64,000 nt of DNA from Mactromeris polynyma (taxonomy: Eukaryota; Mollusca; Bivalvia; Venerida; Mactridae): the NCBI GenBank assembly GCA_032209605.1, contig JASFXZ010000038.1:1116001-1180000 (forward strand), in the 5' to 3' direction. The notes beneath the pieces are model-generated. The model worked only from the letters and a program-made list of their open reading frames with translations, did no database searches and had not been told where the DNA came from. Positions 1-11,630 of this stretch are shown here, piece after piece. Every line of letters begins with the position of its first letter. Position 1 is the first letter of the stretch. A program made the position numbers and the translations under genes.

Positions 1-307
1 GTCTTTAGATCCGTCCGTGTAAATTGGTTTGTGAGTCGCATATTTTTCTTTTATTGCATTGTATTTTGTTTGGAATGTGATACCGTCTGTGTCAGACTTC
101 TTGTCATTAGTTAGATCAAAGAGGTAATTTGCAGACTTGAGGGTCCAGGGTGGAGTGTCTGGAATATTGTACTGTTCAATTGAGTCCATATTCACTTGGA
201 TGTCTTCGATAGACTGAGACATGCGAATGCCAAGCGGAGGTATGTCATTTGGTTTCTGCTCAAAGAGACGTTTGAATTTAGGGTCAAAAACAACTTCATG
301 TGTAGGG
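1..307 (-). pseudogene. RNase H domain fragment of the non-LTR element
   Basis: The reverse complement of the first 50 bases reads IYTDGSKD, the hallmark first catalytic Asp segment of retrotransposon RNase H. It follows the RT thumb/connection region and continues beyond the window, so only the N-terminal part of the domain is visible. RNase H would remove the RNA strand during target-primed reverse transcription. Confidence 0.7.
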
Positions 308-1452
308 TTAAGAGGGTTTGCTTTCAGTTTCAGAATATACTGCAGGGAAAGTTTTTTCCCTTCTGAGCTGAAGAGATTGTTCGTTAGCCTCGGCGTAAAG
401 GCTTTTCACAGGAGATGTTCGAATAATTGCTCCTAGTACTAGTCTTAGACCTTGATTATGTATTGAATCGAGTGCTTTTAAGAACGATTTCCTAGCTGAT
501 CCGTACACTATTGATCCATAGTCTAATTTGGAGCGGATAAGGGATCTATAAAGACGTAAAAGGACTTTTCTATCAGCTCCCCAATCAGAGTGAGCAACAA
601 CTTTCAAGAGGTTGAGGGCTTTCTGGCACTTCTTTTTAAGTGCACGTACGTGTTGGATAAAAGTAAGTTTCCGGTCAAATATGACACCTAGGAATTTAAA
701 TTCAGGGACCACTTGGATTGATGTATTGTTCATGTGAAGGCTTGGTTCAGGATGCATACCCCAAAGTTTGCAAAAGTGCATGCACTTAGTTTTGGCCTTA
801 GAAAATCTGAAGCCATTTTTATCGGCCCAGGTTTGGAGGTTTGGAGTTTATTTAGACATTGTTGGAGCTGTCGCTCTATTATATTCATATTGCGAGATCT
901 GAAACATATGACAAAATTATCCACATAGAGTGAACATTCTACTCCAGGGTTAATAGCTTTCACAATGTTGTTTATCTTTACGCTGAAGAGTGTGACTGAC
1001 AAGATACAGCCCTGTGGTACACCCATTTCCCGTTCGCGACGTCCTGATAATCTGTCACCAACACGAACGCGGAAGTAGCGTTCAATCAAGAATGCAGCTA
1101 TAAAAAGTGGGAGGCGGCCTCTGAGACCAAAGTCATGAAGATCTTTCAGAATTCCATACTTCCAGGTAGTGTCGTAGGCACTTTCCAGATCAAAAAATAC
1201 TGACACAAAATGTTGTTTATTAATAAAAGCTTCTCTCAGAAATGTTTCTAAGCGCACAAGATGATCATTTGTACCACGTTGGCGGCGAAATCCGCTTTGG
1301 ACATCAACAATTAGGTTGTTGGATTCCAAGAACCACACAAGACGATCGTTTACCATTCGTTCCAATGTTTTGCAGATGCAACTTGTGAGAGCTATAGGGC
1401 GATAATAATTGGGATCACTAGTGTCCTTACCCGGTTTGGGAATAGGAATCAC
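308..1452 (-). pseudogene. Reverse transcriptase of the non-LTR element, broken
   Basis: Two overlapping minus frames cover the RT. The first (730-1452) shows the fingers motif IPIPKPGKD, NYRPIALTSCICK-like text, the palm motif FFDLESAYDT, GVPQGCILS, and the catalytic box as YVDN. The second (308-781) shows FKFLGVIFDRKLTF and a long thumb ending before RNase H. They are joined by a frameshift near 730-780. The catalytic box is normally YADD or YVDD; here the second Asp codon is AAT (Asn), so the polymerase would be inactive even with the frame repaired. Identification as a non-LTR RT is certain; assignment within the Jockey/I group is inferred from the RNase H and ORF1. Confidence 0.85.
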
Positions 1453-2269
1453 TAGTGCCTCTAGCCATGAGGTGGGAAACTCACCAGATTGCCAAATCTC
1501 ATTAAAAATATCAAGTAAAATAGAGAGTGTGGTATCAGGTAAGTGCTTTAAAAATTGATAGTGAACTTTGTCTGGTCCTGGGGAGGTATCGTTTGTCTTG
1601 TGAAGGGCAGTTCTTGTAAAGAGAACAACTTGTTATAGGATTCCTGGTTCTTGGAAGAAAAATTAAGCTTCTTCTTTTCCTCGTTAGTTTTGTTCTTCTG
1701 AAAATTTGTAGAACTATTTTGCGATGAAGACTTTTTCGCAAATGCGTCTGCCAGAGCATCAGCAATTTTCTCCGGAGTATCTATTTTGGTATCATCAACA
1801 GACAGGTGATTGATAGGGGGTTGGGATTTTCCCTTTATTTTCGGATCATGTCCCAGGTTTTTTTGACAGAAGCTCGACTATTTAGTCTTGAAACATATTG
1901 TCTCCAAGACTTTCGTTTACTGTTTTTAATTGTGTGTCGAGCCTTGGCCCTGAATATACGAAAGTTGTTAAGATTGTTCTGAGTGGGTCTCAGATTGAAT
2001 ATCTTGAGGGCTTCTTTTCTGTTTTGTGTTGCTCTTTTGCATTCCTCGTTGTACCAAGGCTTGTCAGGGTGTTTAGGATTTGGGGAGGTTTGAGGTATGG
2101 ACTGTTTTGCTGCATCTATCAGCAGCGAAGTAAAAGATGAAATGCATCATCACAATCATCAAACTTTTCACAAGTGATTGTCTGTTCACAAGTAAGTTTA
2201 AACTTTTTCCAATCAGCTTTGGAAAGTTTCCATTTTCTAGGGCGTTCGTAGCTCGATGGACTTGTGGAA

Positions 2270-2872
2270 GAGATAAACATAGGAAAGTGATCACTTCCAC
2301 ATGTGTCATCGCATACTTTCCAGTCAAAGTCTGGAAGTAGGGTTGGACTTCATGTAGAAAGATCAAGAGATGAATATGATCCTGTTGCAGGATGCAGATA
2401 AGTCTTTGAATTTACATGATTCATAATAGACAAATCATTAGACGTAATAATATGCTCAAGTTGGGTTAAAATCACCCCCTAATATGTATGGGGCGGGAAG
2501 TTATGTTATAAGATTGTTCAGTTTGTTTATATCAATATGCTCTCTGGGTGGTAGATAGATAGAACATAGTGTAATACTATTGTGCATTGATACTCTTACA
2601 GCAACAGCTTGTAAAGTTGTGTTTAAAGTTATTTGTGAGTGTGGAACACAATTGTTTATAATAATGGAAACTCCACCTTGGGCTTTGTCGCCCTCGGTAT
2701 ACACTTTGTTATATATATAATGGTATTTAAAAGATACACTATCATTCTCTTTCAAGAATGTTTCTTGAAGACAGAAAGCAACAGGTGAATGTTCACTTAT
2801 TAAAAGAGATATTTCATCTATATTGGCCTTCAGGCCTCTACAATTCCATTGTATGATATTATTTGACGCCAT
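2270..2872 (-). pseudogene. AP endonuclease domain of the non-LTR element, broken
   Basis: A 123-residue minus frame starts MASNNIIQWNCRGLKAN and includes FCLQET, the catalytic Asn/Glu segments of the exonuclease-endonuclease-phosphatase fold. After a stop at 2501, GDFNP and then a segment ending DDTCGSDHFPMF (about 2280-2330) can be read in other frames. The SDH triad segment marks the end of the domain. The domain nicks target DNA to prime reverse transcription. At least one deletion after GDFNP and one in-frame stop separate the two halves. Confidence 0.75.
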
Positions 2873-2982
2873 GATAGATTAAAAATAAGTTAAAAATAAA
2901 GTAAAATAAAGACTAAGTTTCTTCATCAGTGGGCATGTTCTCACCCCCTGAGACAGGGGTTCCATTGCTGTCGTCCACCATG

Positions 2983-4256
2983 TCACTTAGGCAACAACTT
3001 GTTGTTGAGGGGGGTTTCGTGATTGTTAGTGTTTCGTGGTTTTTGTTTGGGTGATGGAGATGTAGACTTATGATTTGCAGGTTTTTCTTTAGGGGGTTGG
3101 GAGGCAGGTTTGTTGTTCTTTTTGGTTACTGGTGTAGATTTTACCTTGGGTTTCAAAGTAGGAGGGGCTGGTGATGTGGTTTTGGATGGAATGGATTTTG
3201 TTTTTTCGGGCACAACAGGTTTTTTTGGCTGATTGGATGTTTTTGGTGCAGGGGGAGGAACCTTTAGGGCAGGCTGTCTCTGTGTCTGTACAGATGAGGG
3301 GGGCCAGACCTCTGCAATCTGAGGGTATTTTTCAGTTAGGAGTTTAATAAGTTCACTGCAAGAGTGACAAGGAGGGCTGTTCGCCAAAGGGGCAGCTTTG
3401 TTGGCATAGCTAGCACTACTGCCAGCCTGTGCCTGGTCCCTCTGGCGGTTCTGCACCACACCCCTTGCCTCTACAAATGAAATATTTTGGCTATATTTAA
3501 CTTGCAGGATTTCCTTCTCACCTTTCCACGATGAGCAATTCTTAGAAAAAGAAGGATGTGAATTTTTGCAGTTAGTACAGTGTGGTTTCTCTTGGCAGTT
3601 CTTCGATTCATGGTCCGGCCCCTCAAATGCACAGACCGCACAAACCGGAGCTCTTGTGCACTTTGTCTCGTGATGGCCAAACCTCTGACATCTGAAACAA
3701 CGCAGAGGATTTGGCACATACACGGAGACTGGAACATTTTCATAGCCAATTTTTAAACTGGATGGAAGTACAGATGTTGAGAATGTCGGTATGTAAGTGT
3801 TTGTTTGGATAATTTTACCGTCTCTTTTAATTGAGATGCGTTTGACTTCAGAGACAGCCTGCCCCTGGAGATAAGTTGTAATTTCGTCGAGAGACTCGCA
3901 ACATGCGAGATCTCTATAACGAAAAACCCCTTTTGAGGAGTTCAGTGATGGGTGGGGTTTAACAACAACCCCCAACCCAAAAAAGTGTTTCTGGCTCATA
4001 AGATTTTTTGTTTGCTGCATGGTAGAACATTCCACCAGCAACGTGTCATCTTTTAATTTTTTTACTGATTTTGGTGTTCCAATAATTGATTGTATTGTTT
4101 TTTGTAGAACAAAGGGTGATAGTTTAGTAACAGGTTATTCTGGATTTGTAGATTTTATGACAATAAAACGAGAGAAATTTTGGGGGGTCATGTGGATAAG
4201 TCTGTCTCAGAGTCTGACTCCGAGAGTGTTCGCTTGGCTTTTTTGGGGGTTGCCAT
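2983..4256 (-). pseudogene. ORF1 (gag-like, zinc-knuckle) of the non-LTR element
   Basis: The long frame 2983-4041 encodes 352 residues. Residues about 110-170 carry a CCHC knuckle (CFRCQRFGHHETKC) followed by two further Cys/His clusters (CAVCAFEGPDHESKNC, CTNCKNSHPSFSKNC). The C-terminal 130 residues are rich in Pro, Lys, Ser and Thr and look disordered. The protein would coat element RNA. A better start is the ATG at 4256, reading MATPKKAKRTLSES, but that frame stops after about 22 codons and a shift is needed to reach the long frame. It is therefore a lightly damaged ORF1. Confidence 0.75.
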
Positions 4257-5156
4257 GCTGATTGAATTACTTCATCATTGATGCTCCCCACCCGCCACGG
4301 AGTCCAACAAGGGGTCATGACCAGGGGATATCCAACACTGGCCATGACAGGGATACATCAATGATATACTCGTGATAAAAGGGTTAAACTGGAAAAATGA
4401 GTTCCCTCAGAACATTTTACAAGCTTTAAAGGGAGATTTCGAATGTCAGTTAAAGGCCAAACAAGTACCCGATTGGGCCATGGGCCACCGCCTTCCAAGA
4501 TACAAATAAGTAAAAGGTAAATCGTGAAAGTCGTCAACGAGATAATGTATGTATTTATAAAATAAACAAATATAAATAGACATGGGGGTACAATATATCG
4601 TGAGGCTTGGCATGACTAGCCGATTGATCTGGACGGGCCTTCCAGACCTCCCGTTTAGCCCAACTAAAGGCCAAAGCAGTGACCCAAGTATATATTGCCG
4701 ACTCAAATACCAGGATCCTCTCATCAGGCGACACGGGTAGCAGCCCACGACAAACGGGCAGGCACAGTGGGGGGTCGTACCCCTCTGTAGTGCGACAGCT
4801 GGGGAATTCTAGCCCCCCTCCAGCTGGGGAGTAGGGCACTTGAGGAGGCTCTCAAGGGTACATACGATAAGGAACAGAGGCACAAGGAATGGCCTGGCAG
4901 ATCATTAGGAATGATTAGGAGAATCAAAATAGACAGTGAAGGAGGGGGGATTAATAGATGGAAAAGATCACAGGACAAGTCAAGACAGCTGGCAGAAATA
5001 GGCCGACACTGGGCAGGAAATAACCTATATAAAATGAAAGAATTGCACAGGGGGAAGGGAAATATAACATACATTCAAAACACTAAATGCAATAATAACC
5101 ATACAGCGAATAACAGCCTTGGAACTGTCAATAAAAATAGAGTCACATCGTCATGA
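4257..5156 (-). other. GC-richer flank, possible 5' UTR of the non-LTR element
   Basis: This stretch, upstream of ORF1 on the minus strand, is visibly richer in G and C than the neighbouring DNA. It holds short internal inverted words (for example around 4790-4835). No convincing coding region was found. It may be the element's 5' UTR with its internal promoter, or an unrelated older insertion. Confidence 0.3.
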
Positions 5157-5780
5157 ATACCTTGCTTGATTTAAGATAAAGATCGATTAATTGTGTTTCA
5201 TTTGTAATATATATGGAAAGTGAAAGTTGTAAAAAAAATACCCATAATACACTTGCCACGGTAACCCATTATCGTTTTACATTTTCATAAAATGTGTTAG
5301 TTCTAAATTATCTTAAGGATCATTTTATAATTTCAAATGTAGAATTCTAAATATCAATGACTTCTTTGTTTAATAATGAAGTATATGGGAAAAGAAAGTA
5401 GAAGGAAAACTGCCAAAATATAATGAAATCCTTCAATCCTTCAATTAAACATCATAATATCATTATTTGTATTTTAGCAAATATATAGTATATTATAGAA
5501 TATAGCAAACTACTCCCTTATACGTCTTTAAACACATCTGCAATTAAGTGTGGGGTGTCGCGACGATACTGTTGTTGACTGAGCTTTCGAATTATGCCAG
5601 TATATGTAAGCGTAATTAGCTACAGTGTAAAACGAGGAACCTAAGAGTTTATTAAAATCACTATTTGTACACGCTCAAATTGTTTTGATCGGGAAGACCA
5701 AAGGTCAAAACCAGTATGGTTGTCTTTATAGAATGAATTGTTAACTGAATGCAATGTTGACTAACGCTCATTCCAGCAAA
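5157..5780. other. AT-rich stretch, nothing recognised
   Basis: No coding frame, repeat or RNA gene was recognised in this AT-rich DNA. Confidence 0.5.
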
Positions 5781-6050
5781 TTGGTATTAACCAATATAAA
5801 AATACATTTATACCTATGGAAGTGAAATGAGATGATGGAACATTATCTACATCTGTTAAAGACGTTTTAGAAAAATGGAAATCTGAAACTAGTTCATTGT
5901 TTTGTTAAAGTAATGCTTTTTCAGTTACCTTTTATACAAATGGTTTTAATGAACGTGGTATTAGTTTGCCGTTTAATGAACAAACAGTTCCGTGTTGCAG
6001 GTAAAAAAGGGAATAGACGATGGTTAAGCAAGTGGGGTCGACAATATACC
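5781..6050 (+). pseudogene. Non-LTR retrotransposon linker remnant
   Basis: Around 5815-5905 the plus strand reads IPMEV, then DGTLSTSVKDVLEKWKSE after a stop. This resembles the spacer between endonuclease and RT in many invertebrate non-LTR elements, where a valine-rich line is followed by a VLxKWK motif. Stops and frameshifts follow. No RT core was found downstream. Identification rests on one motif only. Confidence 0.3.
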
Positions 6051-6084
6051 CAGTGAAATGTTAAGAAATGATACTTCTTTACTT

Positions 6085-6600
6085 TTTATGCCCCCACTCT
6101 GAAAGAGGGGGGCATATAAATTTGCCCTTGTCCACCTGTCCGTCCGTCTGTCCGTCCGTGTGACCGTCCGTCCTTCTATCCGTCACAAAATAGTGTGTCA
6201 CTCATATCTCCAAAAGAATATGAGCCAGAGTCATAAATATTTACAGGAATGTTAACAAGCCTATGTAGTTGTGCATCTGGGGTTTCATGTTTGGCTGTGT
6301 CCAGTAAGTGCAGAGTTATGGCCCTTGACTTAGTTAAAGTATAGCCTACAGAGTATGCAATATTGTGTCACTCATATCTCCAAAAGTATATGAGCCAGAG
6401 TCAAAAACTTTACAGGAATGTTCACCAGCCTGTGCAGTAGTGCACTTTGGGGTTTCATGTATGACAACACCCAGTAAGTACAGTTAATCACTTGGTAATT
6501 TTGATACACACTTACAAACTGTGAGCAGAATAATAGCATTTGCTCGTGTGACAAAGGCTTGAAGTGAGGGCATCTGTGTCCTATGGACACATTTCTAGTT
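6085..6600 (+). repeat. Interspersed repeat, copy 1
   Basis: It starts with a GCCCCC-type word followed by GTCCGTCCGTCTGTCCGTCC, and ends near 6600 with a word reading GTGTCCTATGGACACA. Inside, a unit of about 170 bases (GTGTCACTCATATCTCCAAA and onward) occurs twice, at about 6188 and 6364. A second copy lies in reverse orientation at about 26165-26690 with the same ends and the same internal doubling. It has no coding capacity and behaves as a non-autonomous mobile repeat. Confidence 0.65.
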
Positions 6601-6681
6601 TTTTATGTTTTATTGAACCTTTGTTTTAATAATTACACTGTGCCTTCTTCGTGGGGTAAATGCATAATAAAACCGATACCG

Positions 6682-6897
6682 TACGAAAGACCGGTGGTGA
6701 CATTTCATATGCAATATTACACGATTTCCACTTCACGAATTCACGAACTCACGAATTCACAATTTCTCGATTTCACGATTTCGCGATTTCACTATTTCGT
6801 GAAGCGGAAATCGTGAATTCGTGAAGTGGAAATCGTGAAATCATGAAGTGGAAATCGTGAAATATTATATTTGAAATGTCACCACCGGTCTTTCGTA
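6682..6897. mobile_element. Foldback element with long terminal inverted repeats
   Basis: The left end (6682) begins TACGAAAGACCGGTGGTGAC and the right end (6897) is its reverse complement. The inverted match continues inward through short runs of CACGAATTCACGATTTC-like words, so most of the 216 bases can fold into a hairpin. A related copy with one end lies at about 63226-63429. There is no coding capacity. The superfamily is unknown because no target duplication is clear. Confidence 0.65.
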
Positions 6898-8400
6898 TGA
6901 AACACCTTATTATCTTCTGACCGATATTGTTAAAAACATTTGAAACTTTACCTTATTGTTGAGAAATGAATTAATTATACTGTAAACTGAATCTGATCTA
7001 GATCAAATCAAGATCAATTTCAAGATTCTGTCTTTCTTTTTTTTCTAAACAAATAAGATATTGGAATTCGATTTCCTCTGAAATTTGCAAAATGTTCACA
7101 TATCACATTTATTATGGTGGAATATTTAACACTGCAAAATAATTTAGTTTGAAAGAAACTGTATTTGATCTTATTCCTGTAAACTAATTGTTTGTGAACA
7201 CAGGGCCAGGGTCAGGTTTCTCAGTCTTCCTCTATCGGTACTGATTTTGCCATTCTTTCTCTGATGTCATCATGTTTTATGAAATTATGGGAATTATCAT
7301 TAGTTATACATGTAAGTACTCTGCTATTAATATGACACGTGTGGTTAACATCTAGTATAATGTTGTTAAGTGAAATAACTCCTTTTCATAAGATGTTATG
7401 GTTTACGTAAGATACGTAACATATATCAATGCGGTTTCTGACATTCACCAGACAGAAACAGTTTCACCATGTTGATGGTTTATTTACGTTTACATCAGAA
7501 AACCTAAAATTGGTGTTTACTTTAATACGAAATAAGTACTTGTGTTCGAATGGATCTGAGAAAGTTCCATAAATACGTTATGTTCCATAAGATACGTTAT
7601 ATAATCAAAAGACATTTCAATGGCCATGGGTACACGATTTGCTTACATGAAAGCTATTGTATAACTGATATATAAACGATAGTAGTAACCTGCAAATCTG
7701 TAAATACTCGATTAACGCTTACATTCTATTGGAATACAACTTCAGATTTCTTCAATATCACGTCAAACAAGGGAAAAGTAAGATAAAAATTCAAACTTCA
7801 CCTTAGTTCTATCATTTTAGAAAATGTATGTAATGGTACTGTCCATAAATATTTTGCAGTAGAGCTTGCAACATACACACCTATCCGCGGGACAGGCATA
7901 AATTGCCAAAACTGAGCTATTTGTGATGCTGCTATTATCAAATAAGCTTACATATTGTGTAAAAAGTGGTGTCCGTGTATCATCTCATTAATTTACTGTC
8001 CTCCATTATACATACAAAGCACGGATACCAATGTTTTATTTTCAAAATTATAAGAGTGGGACAGATAAAAACTGTAATTTGACTAGTTAACGTAGAATAA
8101 TTGATTACTGCTCCTCATGTTTCAATTCAATCCAGATGAATGAAAATTACATGGACTAGTTTTGTTTAAAATAAAATATATTATGGGACCAGTTTCAACA
8201 ATTAATCCAGTATTTTAAATTACCGTATGTTCGAAATTGATATGTTTGAGAAAACGTCTTTTCTAACAATGCCGAATGAAAAAAGCAGAAAAAAACAAAA
8301 GTATTACTCCAGCATTTATTTATAAGAAAACTTTTGATTTGAAAAAATCACACTCCTAAGCTAGGATCACGGGGACACGGTTCAAAATAGTTCGATACTG
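6898..8400. other. AT-rich stretch, nothing recognised
   Basis: About 1.5 kb without a convincing gene, RNA or repeat. Confidence 0.5.
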
Positions 8401-8404
8401 GAGG

Positions 8405-8557
8405 TCTGTGAAGTTGGCTGTTAATTGTTAGTTGTTAATTCAGATGTTCGTTCCCCAATACACAGCTATAAGTTGTTAGTTCAGATGTTTATGTGAAAGA
8501 AAATTGCCAGACGTTGGATGTGAGTTGGGATATGATGAAGCAAATACACAGTTTTGA
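8405..8557. repeat. Left part of a two-unit satellite array
   Basis: Words such as GTTGTTAGTTCAGATGTTTAT and AATACACAG match the array at 9390-10295. The array is cut here by a retrotransposon fragment. Confidence 0.6.
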
Positions 8558-9388
8558 AAATGTTTAGTAATTTACAGAACATGAGTGGAGAAAGGTTAGT
8601 TAAGATAACATACGTTATCTCGTCTTTCAAAGCTCTTAAATACATAATCGATAAATGTTTAACAATAGATTGGTTCGTGGACGAGATTAGTTCAATAATT
8701 TTAGGAATGTTCGGTCTTTTCCAAAATAGCTTTTAATGAGATATTTTCTTAAATCGTAGAATAAAGGACATTCTAACATGAAATGAAATTCATCCTCTAA
8801 TGTGTTGCATAGTTGACATTTGCGTTCGGGCCTTGGAATTGTATGAGGTTTATGCCATCTACCTGTCTCAATTTATAATCTGTGAGACGATACGCGTAGT
8901 CTAAATAGAGCAATTCTGAACTTACGAATTTTTACAAAATCTAAATATTGTTTAAAACCGAATTCAGAAAATAATACATATGAGCTAGCTCTTGTCGAAT
9001 TGTTAAGTTGTCCTCTCCAGTCTTGAATAAATACATCATTAGCTCTTTGTTTGAAATTTTTTAAGAAATATTCTACATTATTTACTCCTTGGTATAGCCA
9101 AACTTCATAGAAACCCAAGTTTTCTAACAGCTGTTTTACTTGACATGCCCAATTGCTTTTATGTGGTAACAACACATTATCATTTAACATCATTTTATAG
9201 ATAAGTTTTATATATTTTCTTTCATCATTACAAACACTTGTAATTTTCAGCCAAAAGCGTATTATATTTACCATTCTCATTATTTTTAAAGGTTTACGCC
9301 CAAATTCCCCTTATATAAAACTGTTTTGTGTGGATATCTTAACTCCTAGAAGGTTCTTTAAGAAATGCAAGTGAGTACGTTCTAATAA
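8558..9388 (-). pseudogene. 3' fragment of a non-LTR retrotransposon inserted in the satellite
   Basis: The minus frame 8873-9280 (135 residues) reads RFWLKITSV, NNVEYFLKNFKQR, FIQDW and ALFRLRVSSHRL, the conserved C-terminal region after the RT domain in a common mollusc non-LTR lineage. An in-frame TAA at 8873-8875 follows. The frame then continues as IETGRWHKP and a Cys/His segment CQLCNTLEDEFHFMLEC, the terminal zinc-binding motif. The RT domain itself is absent, so the copy is strongly 5' truncated. Satellite units lie on both sides, showing that it inserted into the array. Confidence 0.75.
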
Positions 9389-10300
9389 ATGATGCAGCGA
9401 ATACACAGCTTGTAGTTAGTTCAGATGTTGATTCGAAAAGACATAGCCAGAAGTTAGATGTGAGTTCGGATATGATGGAAAGAATTCACAGCTATTAGTT
9501 GTTGAGTTCAGATGTTTATTCTCATATGATGTAGCGAATACACAGCTAGAAGTTGTCAGTTCAGATGTTTATTCTAAAACACAATGCCAGAAGTAAGATG
9601 TGAGTTCGGATATAATGTAGCGAATACACACCTATTAGTTTTTATTTCAAATGGTTATTCACATATGATGTAGCGCATACAAGCTAGTAGTTGTTAGTTC
9701 ATATATTTATTCGCATAATATTATGATGTAGCGAATACACAGCTATTAGTTGTTAGTTGTTTATTCGTAAAAACATAGCCAGAAGTTGGATGTGAGTTAC
9801 TATATGATGGAATGAATACACAGTTATTAGTTGTTAGTTCAGATGTTTGTTCGCATATGATGCAGCGAATACACAGCTAGTAGTTGTTAGTTCATATGTT
9901 TATTCGCAAAACAACATAGCTAGAACTATGATGTGAGTTCGGATATGATGGAAAAAATACACAGCCATTAGTTGTTGAGTTCAGATGTTTATTCGCATAT
10001 GATATAGCGAATACACAGCTAGAAGTTGTTAGTTTAGATGTTTATTCTAAAACACAATGCCAGAAGTAAGATGTGAGTTCGGATATAATGTATATGCATA
10101 TGATGCGGCGAATACACAGCTAGTAGTTGTTAGTTCAGAAGTTTATTCGAAAAAAACATTGCCAGAAGTTAGATGTGAGTTCGGATATGATGGAATGAAT
10201 ACACAATATTATTTGTTAGTTCAGATGTTTTTTCGCAAATGTTGATGCGAATAAACAGCTAGTAGTTGTTAGTTCAGATGTTTATTCGAAAACACAACTG
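9389..10300. repeat. Satellite of alternating 55- and 85-base units
   Basis: Units begin ATACACAGCTAGTAGTTGTT and continue TTCAGATGTTTATTCG. Short units of about 55 bases go straight to GATGTAGCGA. Long units of about 85 bases insert a segment reading GCCAGAAGTTAGATGTGAGT. Start-to-start spacings near 9410, 9491, 9546, 9631 and 9683 alternate between the two lengths. The array is diverged, so it is not recently homogenised. Confidence 0.8.
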
Positions 10301-10659
10301 AGTTACTCATACATTCTATCAATGAGCATAATGTTCCGCGACGTCTTCATCTATATACCAATGAACAAAGTTGGTGCTTATTGATATGTTATTTTCCCCC
10401 TATTTAGTAAAGCAAATGGATTGTTGCATCGAAAGACGTATTCAGCACTTTGCTTGTTTTGATATTTGTAATATATTACACAAGTGGTCATAAATTACAA
10501 AATGTATCACAAAAGTTTTCTGAAAGCAATAAAATGGAGCTTTGATATAAATCATTCAATTATTTATGAACACGAATTTGATATTTTATTTGTATTATTA
10601 TTTGCATATAAAGATTTTATCGATTGAGATTTAGTTTTGCATACAAGTATTGTCCATAT
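10301..10659. other. AT-rich stretch, nothing recognised
   Basis: No gene or repeat recognised between the satellite and the duplicated TLR flank. Confidence 0.45.
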
Positions 10660-11630
10660 TGTCTTATATGTAAGAGTTATAAGTATGCCGCCTTTCATAA
10701 CCTCTCATTGAATGACATATCGAATGAGGATTTGCTGCTAGCCTGAATTCATTGGCGATATATATTATTATTATAACTTTATTATAATTATATAACTTTT
10801 TATGTTGATACATATCGAGTTACCTGAAAGACGGAGAATGTTTTACTCTACACGACACGTTCGAACGCAGACACATATGGCAAATGCTGACCACCGTTGA
10901 CAGAATCAGAGATTTATTATGTGCGAAAATGTGATATATTAAGTACAATACTGACTGACTATGCAACAATTTGGATCATGACCCTAGCGATGACAGCATG
11001 AGATCAGATGAGAAATAACGTGAACGTATTATACTGTGCTTTACGAAGTCTCAAACATGTAAATCCACCTCTGATTCCTTGTGGTTAATACTGGTGGGTG
11101 ACCCACATAATTATAGATTTAATCGTGTGAAAATGTTATTTTTAAGTACTAAACACTTACTGACTAAGCAACAACTTGTCTCATCACCCTAGCGATGTCA
11201 GCGTTAGATCAGCTGAGAAAATAACGTGCGATTATTATACTGTGTTTTAGTGTTTAAGCATTCAAACAGTGGTGCTAACAAATTTTATGAATATATTGCG
11301 CTATGCTAAAAGTTTAAACAAATAAACTTACTTGGCATAACTCTTGTTAATTTGACGCCTTGAAAATATTCAGACCTTGTCCGAATCAGAACAAACACAC
11401 ACACCTTTTATAACCTGATGAGTCAGCAAAATAAATAGGAAAACATTCATATGTCATATTCATTTAAAATAAATAGAGATTAGATATGTTCATTGGCACT
11501 GTTCAGTTAGACTCATATTCAACTATGTCTAATACTAATATACTATGATATGCAACACAATCAAAATAAGCAAAGCGTTTACATTTCATAAAGAGTAACA
11601 CATATGTACAAATCATTTGGCTTTACTGAT
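10660..11630. repeat. Duplicated TLR downstream block, copy near TLR A
   Basis: This block matches 36260-37040 in the same orientation, with shared words such as TTTGCTGCTAGCCTG and CAAATGCTGACCACCG. Both lie downstream of a TLR (A or D) on the minus strand, so the duplication unit included several kb of 3' flank. A short part (11040-11105) also matches 35720-35815. Confidence 0.7.

Larger units (their letters stand above)
1..4256 (-). mobile_element. Jockey/Nimb-like non-LTR retrotransposon, broken
   Basis: On the minus strand the order is ORF1 (zinc-knuckle RNA-binding protein), AP-type endonuclease, reverse transcriptase, then RNase H, which runs off the window start. This order, with an RNase H after the RT, fits RNase H-bearing non-LTR families such as Nimb or I; the family name is inferred. 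The endonuclease and RT domains are separated by stops and small indels, so no complete ORF2 survives. ORF1 begins at an ATG at 4256 but hits a stop after about 22 codons before the long zinc-knuckle frame resumes. The copy is recognisable along its whole length, so it is not ancient, but it is dead in cis. Its 3' end lies outside the window. Confidence 0.85.
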
